Assembly: GCF_963576545.1 (NCBI RefSeq)
Contig: NC_083639.1
Coordinates: 25,496,118-25,560,117 of the forward strand
DNA: 64,000 nt
Direction of reading: 5' to 3'
Source: Limanda limanda
Taxonomy: Eukaryota; Chordata; Actinopteri; Pleuronectiformes; Pleuronectidae
Shown here: one piece after another, positions 1 to 13,248 of the stretch
Layout: every line of letters begins with the position of its first letter
Numbering within the stretch: position 1 is the first letter of the stretch
The notes under the pieces: generated by a model
Databases searched by the model: none
Seen by the model: only the letters and a program-made list of their open reading frames with translations
What the model was told of the DNA's origin: nothing
Translations under genes and position numbers: made by a program

Positions 1-1974
1 GCCTGTTGTAACCCTGCGTGTTGGTTTGGCCTCAGTGGTGCTCGACTCTGAACCGGAGAATCAGTTCCCGTTGTAATGATCAACATGTTGCTACAGAGCA
101 CTGGCTGCCAATTTATATGAAGTTTATTAACTTGTGTCCAATTTCCCCCTTCTTGGATCCTTAACAGTCCAAATATCAAGTATGAAGATGAATATTTCTC
201 CAGATGTGCAAACCATAAAGGCCACAGACAGAGTTTTCTGTAATTAACAGTTTATCCTCAGATCTCCAAGCACTCTATCCCACCACACTGTTCCAAGAAA
301 GTCCAATTTAAACGAAACACTTTGGATTTGCCTGCTGAGTTATGTTCACCACCAGCGGAGGCCAGCCGGCTCCTCTGTGGCCTGAGCTTCACGGCAACAT
401 CTGTGAAACCACTGAAATTCCATCGCTGGCTTCCTATTGGACCAGGTGGCAAAGCAAACCTCTGGCCTGTGATCAGTTGGCCTGTGATGTGTGGCGCTCA
501 GCGGACGAAAGAGATCGGGAAATGGTGGCCGCCAGGGGGGCCAAAACGTGTATGTCACCGCCTTGCATCAGTCTTGGTGCCGAGATGGACGCCCCGGTGC
601 GAGACATCTGGTCAGAACCACTAATCAGACAAGACTTGAGATACAAGCTGCCCATTTGATCTCCGTCCTTTTCCTCCCGGGCACATTCAGCGCACAATGA
701 GCCATCAGCCGAACCCTAACGAGGCGCTTTGCAGGGCGGAGTGTCCCTCACGAGCTGCCGTCCAACGATGTGTCGGCAGCGTTCATCAGTAAAGGAATTG
801 GTCTTCACAGCCACCACAGACAATGGTTTCCCATCAGAGTAAAGCAGCGATGTGTCAGGGTGTAAATGTTTACTTGCAAGCTTTGCAGAAGATAAAAGGG
901 AGGATGGAGTGCTCGTGGGCCGATGAGACCTCGTTATCATCTGGGGACGGGAGCAATATCAAGCAGGTTTAAAAGGTTTGGGTCATCTGGTGAGAGCCGA
1001 GGGACCGGGGGGGGGGGGCTAATGAAGCAGCAGACAATCATAACACCACAGAGCGGGAGCCGGGTGCAGCAGAAAGGAATCCGTCTCATCTCTTTCTCCC
1101 TCTCTCCCATAAATCTCCTCTCATTAGTTTGTTTCCTTGTGTTGTGCACATCGCTTGAAGTTTGCTGCGAGCAAGAGCTGTCAAATGCATGTGTGTGTGT
1201 GTGGGGGGGTGGGGGGGGGGGTGGGAGCCATTGTTTCCTCACCGAGAGAGAGGCCTTGGGAAAATATATCCTGGTGAACAGCGATGTTTCAGACTGAAAA
1301 ACACGAGATACATCTGGGAAAATAAAACTGAGACGTATTTTTTTGTATTTTCACACATAGGTGTTGAGAGCTGGTGTAGTACAACTGTTGTGTGTTGCTT
1401 GTGTGAGTGTTAGTTGTGCGTTGGAGGCTCTTATGCAGAGAACGAGGAATTTATGTGATGAATCGGTTTTACAGAGCTCGCCTGGAAAATGTCTGTAATT
1501 TGTTAATGGTATACACAAGGCACTTGCAAAATGCTTGTGGCTGAAGTTACTCTCAGATCCCTGTGATGGTTCTGTCGTGGAAGAGAGGAAATCAAAAGCT
1601 CCCACAGGTCCAGTTAAATGGCTGCAAGTATGAGACTCATCTAAGCATCCTAAATGAAACCGGCCATTTGCCTTCACACGGTGGAGGTGGTGAGAGAAAA
1701 CAGGCTTTTTGTCGACAGCCCCTTAAACCTTAAAACACTCGGTCAGGAGAAACAAAGAAACCGAAAGGGAAGCGAAGGCTTTCAACATCCTGTTCTTTTC
1801 TTCTGGCGCTACAGATTTCTGACCTTTGTCAGCAGAAACAGAAATGTATCGGTGTGTTGCTAGGCTGTGAAAGCAAAGGGAATAAATCTCCCCCTCCACT
1901 GTGGGTTTCTATAATAGAGGCCCACAGTTTTGATGAGTAAAAATGTGAAACAAAGGAAGAGCCGCAGGACATCA

Positions 1975-2009
<35 letters not shown>

Positions 2010-3317
2010 CCACACATCCACCTCCTTCCACCGAGCAGCAGCAGCACGGTTTTCCACATGCACGTTACGGACGCCACATTCTCTTTAACAGAACATAAAT
2101 GTTTCAATCAGATCCGAGGCGGCCGAGGAGGCTCACGGGGGGGGGTTGAGTCTGCGTTTAAGTCACGTTGACGGATCCAGTCATATTTTCTTATCTCTTC
2201 AAAATTGTCCCACTGGAGATGTTTGCAGAGGGCCGCGAGCGTCGGAGTGCTAATGCATCGCAGCTGCTTTACAATTCAGTTTATCTCCGTCACTGTTCTC
2301 AACTCAATTTATCAGCGAGTTTGTTTGAGCTGTACATCCGCTTCTTCTGATACTGGGAGAGAGAGAGAGCGGCTTGCCACAGAGAGAGATGTCTTAACAG
2401 CTTTTCAAAAGACACATAAAGAAACGCGCTGACACATTTATCTGATGCCGTAAATTCCGACGGGTTTTTATGTTTCCCCGCCTTTTTATGTGCCCATTTG
2501 AACGGTGTAATTGAACCGGTAAACAACACGACATTTTAAACACCTGATATGCACTGGCAGGGCACCGGGCCGCGTGTGAATCAAGTTGTCACCAGGTTAA
2601 TTTTAAATCAAGACGATGCCTTTATTTGCTGGAATTGAGTGAAGTCACATCCACTTTTATGTGCTCAAATAAGCCTTATGCACATATTTTTCCTTGAAGC
2701 CTGCAAATTAACTGTGAATCATACTTTACAAATCTTTCTTTCTACTCGAAACACAAAATAAACACGCTGATGTGTTTGCTGCTTGGTTTGAAATTGCGGT
2801 AAAACTCCACAGTGGTCTTTGTATTCGCTGCGCATGTTGTATCTTGCAGCACCGAGAGTAATTTGGATCCAGGTTCTCGCAGTCGAGCGTCAGTGGGAGT
2901 CCATCCGTGAGTGATTTGCTCGAGTGAACATGTCAGCGCGCCGACGTCAGGGCTGCGGCAGACATGATTAGAACATCTAGCTTTTAATTGAGAATGCTCC
3001 GGAGAAGACGTCCCTCACAAGACGCATCATAAACACAGCACACGCTTCACTGTGTCCCCGTGGATTATTACAGTGAGGTAAGAAAAATGAAGTGAATCTG
3101 ACATGTCGTGCTTATCACCGGATCGTGTTTTATATCAAATTGTCTTTAAAATTGATTCCCCTGAAGTTACCGCATAACAGTACACAGACACGGACTCGTA
3201 TGAATTTTTTAAGAACCGCAAAACACAACATGAATAGAGACCGTGGTCAGTAAAACTGTTTCACTGCCAGGAACATTTTGGCTTTGATCTCTGCAGCCTT
3301 TGCACCTGCTCACTCTG
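1..3317. other. Non-coding stretch, no gene seen
   Basis: Only short incoherent open frames, a G-rich run after a GT repeat (1190-1222), a G run near 1007-1018 and a short GA repeat near 1979. No exon with supporting splice sites was recognised. Probably intronic to igsf21 on the minus strand. Confidence 0.6.
1979..2005. repeat. (GA)n microsatellite
   Basis: Run of GA repeats of about 27 bp. Confidence 0.9.
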
Positions 3318-3367
3318 CTGTGACCCGGTCAACAGGGGTGAGCTGTGACCCGGTCAACAGGGGTGAG
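3318..3367 (+). repeat. Perfect 25-bp direct repeat, two copies
   Basis: The unit ctgtgacccggtcaacaggg plus gtgag is present twice, head to tail, without mismatch (3318-3342 and 3343-3367). This suggests a recent local duplication. Confidence 0.9.
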
Positions 3368-4884
3368 CTGCAATAAGCCTTTTTGTTAACAAATTATAAC
3401 AAAATGCAAATAATCGCAAAAAACATATTTGGGAGACAATGTTTTTTTTTAGTATTTTTTAAAGGAAGGGAAATGAAGGATTTAAATTTTGCATGATGCA
3501 ACCTGGCTCCGGGAGTCAGAATGCCTCAGTCATTATTGTGGTGAGGAGAAAGGGTTTACCCAGACCGTGGTAAATCCCAGCTAAGACGCAGGCCTCTGAA
3601 TGCGGTCCAGCATCACAGCCTTCTCTATAATCATCAGGAAGACCCGAGATGAAAGGGAGCTCTTGGACTTTTTGCTCATTTCAAAGTAAACACCTGTGAA
3701 ATTTAAAAAAGAAAATACGCTTTTACTTGGCTTCTATTAAGGATAAACGGGGACAATGGCCCAATGCTCAAAACAAAGAGACTTGTTTAGCTTTAGCTGT
3801 TGCACAGAGAGCTAATTATCTCACTCACCACTAATGAAAGCACTTGTCGTGATAACCCATTTTATTTTCTTTAATACGCACCTTTCTGTTGCTGTTTAAT
3901 ATTGAAGTGTCTTGCAGAACAGTGTGTTGGAGGGGAGGACAGGCCCAGTCAGAGGGACCGGTTCTTCTCTGTGCATCATCCAGTCTCTGACAAGTTCATT
4001 AACATTATAAAATGCATCAGTTGGCAATGTCCTAACGCCTCTTCCTCCTCTGAAAGAAAGCAAAGCTCGGAGGACGTACTGGCATTTAACTGAACTGTAT
4101 TTTACAGTTGATTGGTGCAGTGAATTAGCAAACGTGAAGTAAATAAATGTCTACTATTCTTTAATGCCATGGGGACTCGAGGGATGTGGACCACTGACAC
4201 TGTGTGGTGCGGTGTGAAATGCACAATCCTGCTCCGACAGCCGCTCTCGCTACCAGAGAGTTTGAGATTTGGGCTCATAGCAGGTTTTTCTGACGAGGGT
4301 AACAACCTGTAAAATCAAAACTGTAAAAAACGGAAAGCTAAATATGTACACTGGATATGAAAGATGCAACCTGTGTCACGCGCCTGTAAAGCAGCAATAA
4401 TCCACCAGGCTCTGAGTCTTTATGCAGTTCTGCTCCTGTAAAGAGGGAAGAAGGAGAAAGAAGCAAAACTTCCCACAGTTTGGAGAATGTAAAATCAAGG
4501 CATTAAAACGAGCTTTTATCTTAACTAGGTCACCTCAAAGTAGATTTGCTCTATGTGGTATGAACTTCACTTTAACACCAGGATTTGTCATTCTCATTCA
4601 AGCCACGGTTTTCCCACCTTAAGCCAACAAAGTCTTTCCTCTCAGGTATGTGCACGAGCAGAACTAAAAGACATCTATACTGGCAGATCGCTGCAGAAGC
4701 CTGTAGATAGTCTCAAGTTCTACATCTGCAACCATGTGAAACTCACAGCCAGCTCGACAGTTTCCTTGCTTTGATCTCGTTTGTGTTCCTGATGCAGATC
4801 CCAGTGTTGCTCACTAACAGCTTCTCCTTGTTGTCTTTAACATGTAACACTTAATTAATTAAGAGTCTTTTATGCTCAGAGTTT
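3368..4884. other. Non-coding stretch
   Basis: AT-leaning sequence with no recognisable gene or repeat beyond short homopolymers. Confidence 0.55.
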
Positions 4885-5938
4885 AAAAGAGCCTTCTTTC
4901 CATACGTGTCCATATTTGTGCACGTCTTCCGAAACGACATGGACACAACGGAGCAGTGACACTGGAAATCGTGGGGGGGCAGTGTTGCTAATAGTTCAAG
5001 CAACATAATCATAGAATGTGAAGAACCAGTTCCAACAACAGTGGAACTTTTTGAGGAGAGATGTCCCAACAGGGACAAACTATCTCCGTGTTTTATGCTT
5101 TCAGAAACTCTTCTAGTGGACGTCCTGCTTAACAACCAGGCCAATGTCAAGGATGTATGGATGTTTTTGATATATCTGTCTTTGTACCTAAAAGAAACAT
5201 GACCAACCCTCGACTGTCTGACCGGATCTGCTTGATCACATATTTGTAGAGCCTACAAAAATCTATGCACCTATCGTTCCTCTGTACTGAAATGATGGAT
5301 TCAATTCAAACAACTCGGCAATTAAGCTTTGCAATCTACCAGTCCCCAAAAAAGACAATACCGGAGGTAGCGAGGTGAAGGCATCAGTTTGAAAGAGCGT
5401 TCTTTCCATACGTGTCCATATTTGTCGGAGCAGTGCCACTGGAAATCGTGGGGAGGCAGTGTTGCTAATAGTTCAAGCAACATAATCATAGGAAGCAAAT
5501 AACCAGTTTCGACAACAGTGGAACAGTTTTTGAGGAGCGATGATGAGACACTTTGCCCAGAAACAGGGACAAACTATCACCATGTTTGTCGTTTTCAGAA
5601 ACTGATCTAGTGGACGTCCTGCTTAACAACCAGGCCAATGTCAAGGATGCATGGACGTTTGTGTTATATCTGTGTTCGTACCAAAAGGAAACATGACCAA
5701 CCCTTGACTGTCTGACCGGATCTGCTTGATCACTCTTTCAAAGATCCATTATCCATCTACCTATCATTCATCTGTACTTAAATAGATAATGGATTCAATT
5801 CAAACAACTCGCAGTTTAAGCGTTGCAATCTACCAATCCCCAAAAAAGACAAAACTAAATCCACATGCCAGTGACGACAGATCCATTAACGGGCCGACAG
5901 AGCAGAGCCGGGAAAATACCGGAGGTAGCGAGGTGAAG
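4885..5938 (+). repeat. Diverged tandem duplication, about 0.5-kb unit
   Basis: Unit A (4885-5380) and unit B (5391-5938) share catacgtgtccatatttg, gttgctaatagttcaagcaa, gtggacgtcctgcttaacaa and a common ending taccggaggtagcgaggtga. Divergence is substantial and each has private indels; unit B has about 65 extra bases before the ending. Neither copy keeps a long conserved frame. The origin is unknown. Confidence 0.85.
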
Positions 5939-7129
5939 CTATAAGAACAAAACCAAATACAGAACCGTGAGACCATGACTCCAGGAGGGAAATAATAAAT
6001 ATATAAATGATAAGCCTGTGAATGAGTCATTTTCTGCTGCATTATCAATGAAACAGTCTAAAGCAGCCATGGCTTCACCAACTGTATTGTGATCCGCAGC
6101 AACACTCGCCTCTAGAGGGAGAACATGTGAGTGGCGCTGTCAATACTGCTGTTTGTTTAATGGGACCAGAGACGTAGCACTTTGCCTCCGTGGCTGATCA
6201 ATGGAGATCCAGCGCACACGTGCTGCATCAGCAGGAGAGGCAGACCCACACTACACACACACATCTCCGTCGGCTTCTGATTCTAAATGGTTGGATCACA
6301 TTAGGATAAAAGGGGGATTAAACAAAGTGTTTAATTTGTAAATCAGAAGGTATTGGAGCACAAAGTGTGTGTGAGAGGCGGGCGGGGGGGCGGGGGTGTG
6401 TGTGGGGTGGTGGGTGCTAGTGGAGTGTGTCTCGGCTGATAAAACAGCACAATGCAGCCGACGCTCTGCAGACAAATCACATTCACGTTACTGCTTCAAA
6501 GCGGAGACTCAAGTGTATCTACACATTAACACACACTTTTCCTATATGACTGTTTGCACTTGTGTTGGGTCGAAGTGCAGAAGAGGTGTAAAGAGAAAAG
6601 GTTTCTTCTGTGCAGCCGCCTGAGGAACATCCAGTCCTGACAGCCATGGCCCATTTAGTTCTGTAGATGTAGATACAGTCGGCTGAGTTATAGAAATGTG
6701 AACTGAAGTGGACATCAACCTCTGCACGAATCGCTTCCCACAGACACTTTGTGTAAACAGTTAATTACTCGGAAGAGATCGACCGGCCGCTACGACAACA
6801 TTTCCCCCGATGCAACATTTCCAACCTCGTAAGTCCTCGTAAAAAGCAGCGTTGGGCTATTCTGCTTAATAACTGAGTTTTGCATAATAAAGATGAAACT
6901 GTGCCGCTTTTGAAACCAGACACAGACTTTGATTTTTCTGACTGTCACATGAAATTTTCAATTATTAAAAATCAAAATCTCAAAGGAGGCAAAGTTGGTA
7001 GATTCCTTGTGGTCACACGTTCTCAGTCGTGAAATATGATGAGACAATAACCATATTCATGGAGGATATACATTCTTATTGGTTCCTTGTCAGATATTAA
7101 AGCTAACTCTTATACAATGTTAACAGGTC
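5939..7129. other. Non-coding stretch
   Basis: Contains a GT/G-rich block (6366-6412) and nothing coding that I can support. Confidence 0.55.
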
Positions 7130-7268
7130 ATTGCCTTAACTTATTGTTCTTAGTGTATATATTGCTGTTTTATGTCCAATTGTTGTTTTATGTACAGTTC
7201 ACCAACCACACCAAGGCAATTTCCTGTATGTGCAAATATACTTGGCAAATAAAATAATTCTGAATTCT
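7130..7268 (+). mobile_element. LINE 3' end with attctga tail
   Basis: ccaaggcaatttcctgtatg, then tgcaaatatacttggcaaat, then aaaataattctgaattctga. This is the typical 3' end of a common fish non-LTR retrotransposon that terminates in an (attctg)n array. No reverse transcriptase sequence is upstream, so it is a 5'-truncated copy. Confidence 0.55.
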
Positions 7269-8048
7269 GAAAATCAATATGGCAAATTAGTTATAAATCA
7301 CTTATGCACACATCCAGAAGTTATCAAACATTTTGCCTTAATTTGGACTCTCTTGTTTTGACCACCTGATGAATGTCACTCCTAAATTCACTCACTTTTA
7401 ACTCAGTGTCTGGTCTCATAAACAGAAACCTGGAAAATATCTGGTTCTTCAGCTGCAAAATGTTCCACAGTGTTCTCGAGCTAGATGCCAGTTTGTCTGC
7501 TGTTTAGTGACGAGAGGCTAGAACCTGAGTGTTGTGTAAATTAGAAATTCACCTTTACCAAAACAGTAAAGTCGCAGCTCCACACAGATTCTCCCCCTTT
7601 TCACATTGTCTGCCAATTATGTTCCATCATTTTGAGCTGATACCGTAGCTGTGCTCTCCGCAGGGTTCGGTAGCAACGATTTATTCAAGCCGTAGACGAA
7701 TGTAATGTACGAATAGATCAATTTTATCTACATGGTTCCACACTCGCATGAAGACCGATCGTAAACAAAACACTCCCAGACAACATGTCTCCTTGTCTCT
7801 TCTCCGGTTGCATTAGAAAGTCATGTTAGTTTTATGCTAATGTCGTGTCTGTCTGGCAGGACGTGAGCTTTGAGAAATGCAAAATGGCAGATAAGGCTTA
7901 GGGGTTACGTGATTAATATGTAATATTTGCACTTCAGAGAGGTTCTGTGTGGGAGCTGGGTAGTGGGGGGGGGGTGGCACGAGCATTGTCAGGACCCCCA
8001 CGGAGTTTGATACATGTGCAAAACCTCTGTGGTAAAGGTGAACATGCA

Positions 8049-8096
<48 letters not shown>

Positions 8097-10274
8097 GACA
8101 CAAGTTCACTGATGTCGGATGGCAACAGGCCGACGATATCTTGAGTCAAATATTCAAAATGTAATTTAAACCAAGATAAAAAGCATTTTGATTACCTTCG
8201 GGTTTGAGGATAAACTCTGCAAAAAACATGGTGAGCATGTGGGCGACTCCTTGCACTTGATTAATGTCGGTGGGAATACAGTACCATAAATTTGCAGAAT
8301 TTAAAAAGGCTAAATCATTTGTTTTCTAAACAGTCCGAACCATTAGCATTAAATTGCATTTAAATATTTACATGCAGTCTTACTGAGAATGTCAATAGAC
8401 AAATTACTGCACAGAGCCCAGTCTGCGGTAAGTTGAACAAAAAGGACGATTTAACAAACATCTGTTCTCCATTAAACACAAGGAGCCTTTGTTCTGGAAC
8501 AGATTCAAGCACAAAGTCATTATTTGGATTTAATCAATCATAAGAATTAATCAGAAAAATGAATACAGAGCAATTTTGGAGTATAAAACAAAGAAACAGA
8601 TGTAAAGACTGGAGACGTATACCACAGATATTTCCACACACAACTCATATGCCCTCAAAAAAACCTGAACAACTGTCACCTCACTCATGTAGGAACAATC
8701 CAGATTACATTTTGATGAAAAGGTATAAAATGGTCACACTCAGACACAGTCGGTGGTATTATAATGGTCCATTAAGGTAAAAAGAACAAAGTAATTGAAC
8801 CTAAAGTGCAGACAAAATTTAAAAGAACACTATTCACATACCAGGAGTTTTACTTTCAGAAGTTTAACACAAAGGAAATCAAACTCAAAGTAAGAATAAG
8901 TGAATATATTTTAATAATGACCAGCGTGGGATGATTTGAATGTAAATGGTGAAATAACAAATAGTCTTCAAAGTATACTTTTTAGAACAGGAAGAGCAGC
9001 AGCAGCAAATATGAAATCGTCTCATATACGTTTGCAGGGTCTCTTCATTTTATTCAGGACAATTACAGACTTATATGTGAAGAAAACACATTTCCTGCCT
9101 ACAAGGGCTCAGGGTTTGGTTTTATCTGGTTTTATCAGACGGAAAAAATGATACGTGCACGTCTCTATCTTCTCCATCTCGCTCTTATCATTCAAATGCA
9201 CATGAGTCTGCAGGACGTTTACTTGAAATTAATATGTGTTTGCTGATATAACTGGAAAACTGGACCTGTATTGGGATTTATTTGTATTCAAATTTTTTGC
9301 TGTGAGCTGCTGTTTCTGCAGATGGGATTTCCAAAATAAAACGATACTTGGCATTAACAAACAAACTCCACTGGTGCAGTTCATAACCTGCCTGTTTGAC
9401 TTGGGGTCAACACATTTGGAGAATCAGTTTAAAAGTAACTAAGTCTACTTCTATCAGATCCATGTTCCCCTTGTTGATAATCCCGATGCTTTTCCAACGG
9501 GTTTTTAAACGCCCCTGGTGTTATAGGGTTTTTATACGCCCCTGGTGTGCCGACGGAATCAACAGGCAAATAAAAACAACTGGAAATGTTTTTTCTTCTC
9601 TAAACGAGACATGACAATCTTTAAGAAGCGCCTTGTTATTAATCTATAAATCTGACAGGGATATCTCAACAGCTTCACACAGGCTGAACGAGCCAAGTGT
9701 CAACCACCTGGGTCTCATGGCATTTAAAAAAAAAAAAAAAAAAAACTTGAGAGAACTTGATTGCATAGATGCAATCTCGGCTGAATACCCTCGGAGGCTC
9801 TCTGCTGATAACTACCAGGAAGAGTAGCTGTCATGGCCTGGGGTGTGACTCACACCAGGCACCAGAATGATGTCCTGGATGAATACCCTTTAGCCCCACT
9901 GGGAGCGGGCCGTCCCGCTCCTCTGATGTCTTTGAGTGTCTTGGACCCAGAGGTCAGCATCTCATTTTACACGGACAAAAATCTATTTCGAAACCTATCT
10001 CTCTCTCCACTTGCGTTCAAGCCACGGGGGAAGGGCGGCTTTCCTCTAATTGTTTTCCTCGGCTGCAGAGCTCGACTGGTTATCAGCGGACCGAGTCCAT
10101 TTCATCGCCCCGGTTGGTGAGCGGGTCATTCACTCCCATCAGTTAAACATCGCTCTGTACACTATGGTGTTAATCATAGTGTGTCTTTTAATGTGGAAAT
10201 ACTGTGGCTGTGCATCAGCAGGAAACCATTCGAATGCCTGTGTAGTACAAGGTGCTGTATAAATACAGTTTTAA
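7269..10274. other. Non-coding stretch
   Basis: Contains the (AC)22 repeat, a poly(A) run of about 20 (9725-9744) and a small direct repeat cgcccctggtgt (9509-9520 and 9538-9549). No gene seen. Confidence 0.55.
8051..8094. repeat. (AC)22 microsatellite
   Basis: Uninterrupted AC dinucleotide run of 44 bp. Confidence 0.97.
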
Positions 10275-10510
10275 GTTGAATATATATGATGGTGGTGAGG
10301 AGGCTGTTGGTTTGAATCCCGGTTTCTCTGTGAATATTGCCTGTTCACCCTGTGCCTGCATAGGTTTTCTCTCAGTTCTTAGGTTATTTGGACACTTTAA
10401 AGTGTGAATGTGAGTGTAAATTGTTGTTTTTCTCTGTATGTTGTCCCGTCCGATACGCTGGTGATCTATCCCTGGTGTAAGACGCCTGTCTTCCTTGGAT
10501 CTGCTATCCA
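10275..10510 (+). mobile_element. Degraded DANA/Mermaid-like SINE
   Basis: Contains box B-like ggtttgaatcccggtttctc, then a cctgtgcctgcataggtttt core, then agtgtgaatgtgagtgtaaa and a ccgtccgatacgctggtgat segment. These are diverged forms of the conserved blocks of the fish DANA/Mermaid SINE. The usual end (ataagcggt...) is not recognisable. Confidence 0.6.
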
Positions 10511-11486
10511 GATGGGAAATGTTGAAGTACTACAACTGATAATAATACGTCTCACAAAAGGATAAAATCATCGCACATCACGTGTTATTGCTCTTACGTG
10601 TACATCGTACATCCAGCAGCACTGGCTGGGATTGGCTCTTATTTACACAGAATCTTTAAAAGGGAATACATTTCCATCTGATTAAACTACTCTGCTTTTG
10701 ATTGTTGATTCTGTGAAAAGAAAAGATCCCTTTCAGAAAGTTAAACTGTTTAACGATGGTGGCTCTGTTTCAATCTATGGCCACACTTTTTTTTACATTG
10801 GTCCATGCTAAGGACAATATGTGCCTCATAACCGTTTTGTAGTCAGCATGTTCTTTGACTATTCGTAGCTCTTTTATTCCCACATAAAGACCAGTGTTGA
10901 AGGTCAGGGAACAAAGGCCTGTGCTGGAAAGCCTCGTCCGTGAGGAAGAAGACATCGTACGCCCACGTTGGAAGAAACACTTTGGTCCACTTCTCATCCT
11001 CTTGTACTCGTCTCGGCACGTGGCTGAGACGAGCGTGAACTCGCTCCTTCCTTTTTTACGTGCCTGAACCTCCCAACACCCCCCCCCCCGACAGTCGCTT
11101 GAACTTTTTTTGGATTTGGAGGCGGGGACAGTGACTGATGCTCCCTCCTTTGATTTGTTCCTTTGAACTCTGCGGTCCCCAGCCTATCTCTGATCTTCCA
11201 ACACCCTTCCTCCCAGAATCCTCAAGCAGTATGAGTAAAAAAAGGTACATTGATCCAGCAACTTCTATAAAGCCCTTAACACAAGTAAATATTGCATAAA
11301 CAACATGGAATATAGTTTTTTTCTTTACTGTTCTGTGCACTCATATCAAACTAAATAAACATCAGGGCCGTGGACTCTGTAATCCTTAATTCCACCAATT
11401 CATTCATTCCCTTATTCCAGATCTCAAGATTCACACTAAACCAATTTAAACTATATTTATCAACCAATGTTCTGATCCCGGCTTGT

Positions 11487-11752
11487 AGGGCGGCTGTGGC
11501 TGAGGGGTAGAGTGGTCGTCCTCCAACCTGAAGGTCGGGGGTTCGACCCCCAGTCTGAACCCTCTGCATGCCGAACTGTCCTTGGGCAAGACACTGAACC
11601 CTAAATAGCCCCCCATAGAATAACAAAGTGCTGCAAGTAGATGCACTGTATGAATGTGTGTGTGAATGGGTGAATCTGTACTGTAAAGCGCTTTGAGTGG
11701 TCTTCATCAGACTAGAAAAGCGCTATATAAATACAAATCCATTTACCATTTA
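11487..11752 (+). mobile_element. tRNA-derived SINE (V-SINE-like), full length
   Basis: The 5' part is tRNA-like, with a box A-like segment tggctgaggggtagagtgg and box B ggttcgacccc. A middle part follows containing cttgggcaagacactgaacc. The 3' end reads agcgctatataaatac and ccatttaccattt, the L2-type tail shared by fish V-SINE/AFC-like families. It has no coding capacity and would depend on an L2 LINE for movement. Confidence 0.85.
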
Positions 11753-12806
11753 CTTGAAAACCTAACGTCTGGTAGTCAAGTGTCACACTGAAGCAGAAGC
11801 ATCTTTTTATAGTTCAACGAGGAAACAGCATCAAGGGGGAATGATGTGTGTTGTGGTGATAAGTGATTCACATTTCCAAGTAAAGAGCAGAGCTGTATCC
11901 ATAAAGTACATTAGTAAAGTTCAGTACATTATGTTGTATTCAGAATATTTGCGATACTTAGACTTCAATTATAATTTGCACCACAGAATACAGTAAATAA
12001 AAAACACTTCTGCGGTTTAGTGTCCTCACATGTCCTCCATTTCTCCACCCCACCTCCTCCACCATGTGCTGTGTAATTTCCAGGGATGCAGAATGTGCAC
12101 AGGCACTCAGCACGAAGAGGAGAAGCTTAATTCCACTCTACATTATCTCCCACACATTGAATGAAAGCTCTCTTGAAATCATCCGGTATTTTCAAAACAA
12201 GTTAGTGATTGTCTCGGTGCAAAGGGCAAATCCTTCACTTAAACAAACAATTTCGCAGCTGCAAATGGATGTTGTTATTATCAGCATAATGTCAACACGC
12301 CGGTGATTAGCAGAATATGGCAGCTAGCAAAATGCTTGAAAGTCAGAGTGTCTGAAAAAAAAAATCACAGGGTAGGAATTTCATTTGTTTTCTGTCAAAA
12401 TATTCTGTGCAATATCGGATTCTGGCATTTGAGGCAGTTTTAAACTTGCTTTTTCGGGTTGATGTCTCCAATTGGGTTAAGTTCAGAGACTTTCTGCTGA
12501 CACTAGAAGAATCAGATTCAACCACAGACTGTAAATAAAGATGGACGGCACATATCTACTTCCGTGCGGATAAGTAATCTGCCATCTGACGTCATTCGGA
12601 ATCGGATTCTGATTCTGATTTGGGGATGAAGCGGTTCGTCCGGATCTGTACCAGAATAAAAATGAACTGGGGCCCAGATTTTGACCAAGTCTTAGTTCTA
12701 GTGGTTGCTTCTCGGTTGACATGTGGTGTTACTATGGCGTACGTGTGGCCCAGATCTGGCAAACAGGAGCTGCCCAAGTGCCAATATTCCAACTGGTAGG
12801 AGGGCC

Positions 12807-12945
12807 AGATGGCAGCGTTTGGTCCATGTCCCATTCACTCATGTGGAGGAGGCAGAGTTCATGACCTACACTGCAGCCAGACAGCAGGGGGCGATCAAGA
12901 CATGTTGGCTTGACTTTAAGGGAGCTGTCATGTCATACCTTTGAA
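12807..12945 (+). repeat. Dispersed repeat copy (family X)
   Basis: gtttggtccatgtcccattc, atgacctacactgcagccag, agcagggggcgatcaagaca and gagctgtcatgtc. Related copies occur at 18070-18157 (opposite strand) and 33090-33225. A short piece with actgtaaataaagatggacg near 12527 resembles the other end of the same family. It is a common fish repeat whose class I cannot name. Confidence 0.6.
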
Positions 12946-12992
12946 ACCATTCTTTACCTTAATTCCTTCACCTCACACTTTTGTATTTATAC

Positions 12993-13240
12993 TAGGGCTG
13001 GGCAAGTTAACTCGTTTCAATGGAGTTAACTTATGAGTTAACTCGATTAATTATTTTATCTCGCATTCACTCAGGTTTGATTATTTATTGTTTTATTGTG
13101 AAAGTCAGGCTTTTATTTTGTGAAAGTCTGTTGCTGACTGCTGCAGAACAGGAAAAAAGAAAATAATTGGCGGATAAACAATCGAGTTAACTCATCACTT
13201 GAGTTAACTCGATTAAAACGAGTTAACTTGCCCAGCCCTA
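12993..13240. mobile_element. hAT-type MITE with 8-bp target duplication
   Basis: This 248-bp element begins TAGGGCTGGGC and ends GCCCAGCCCTA. The outer 22 bp are perfect inverted repeats, and similarity continues inward about 60 bp through repeated GAGTTAACTCG motifs. It is flanked by an exact 8-bp duplication ATTTATAC (12985-12992 and 13241-13248), the length typical of hAT transposases. There is no coding capacity, so it is non-autonomous. The palindromic GAGTTAACTC motif occurs several times near both ends and could be the transposase binding site (inference). Confidence 0.93.
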
Positions 13241-13248
13241 ATTTATAC

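Noticed and set aside
11487..11560. Possible tRNA gene (box A and box B present)
   Set aside because: The tRNA-like part continues into a SINE body and L2-type tail, and a second copy exists at 53576, so it is a SINE head.
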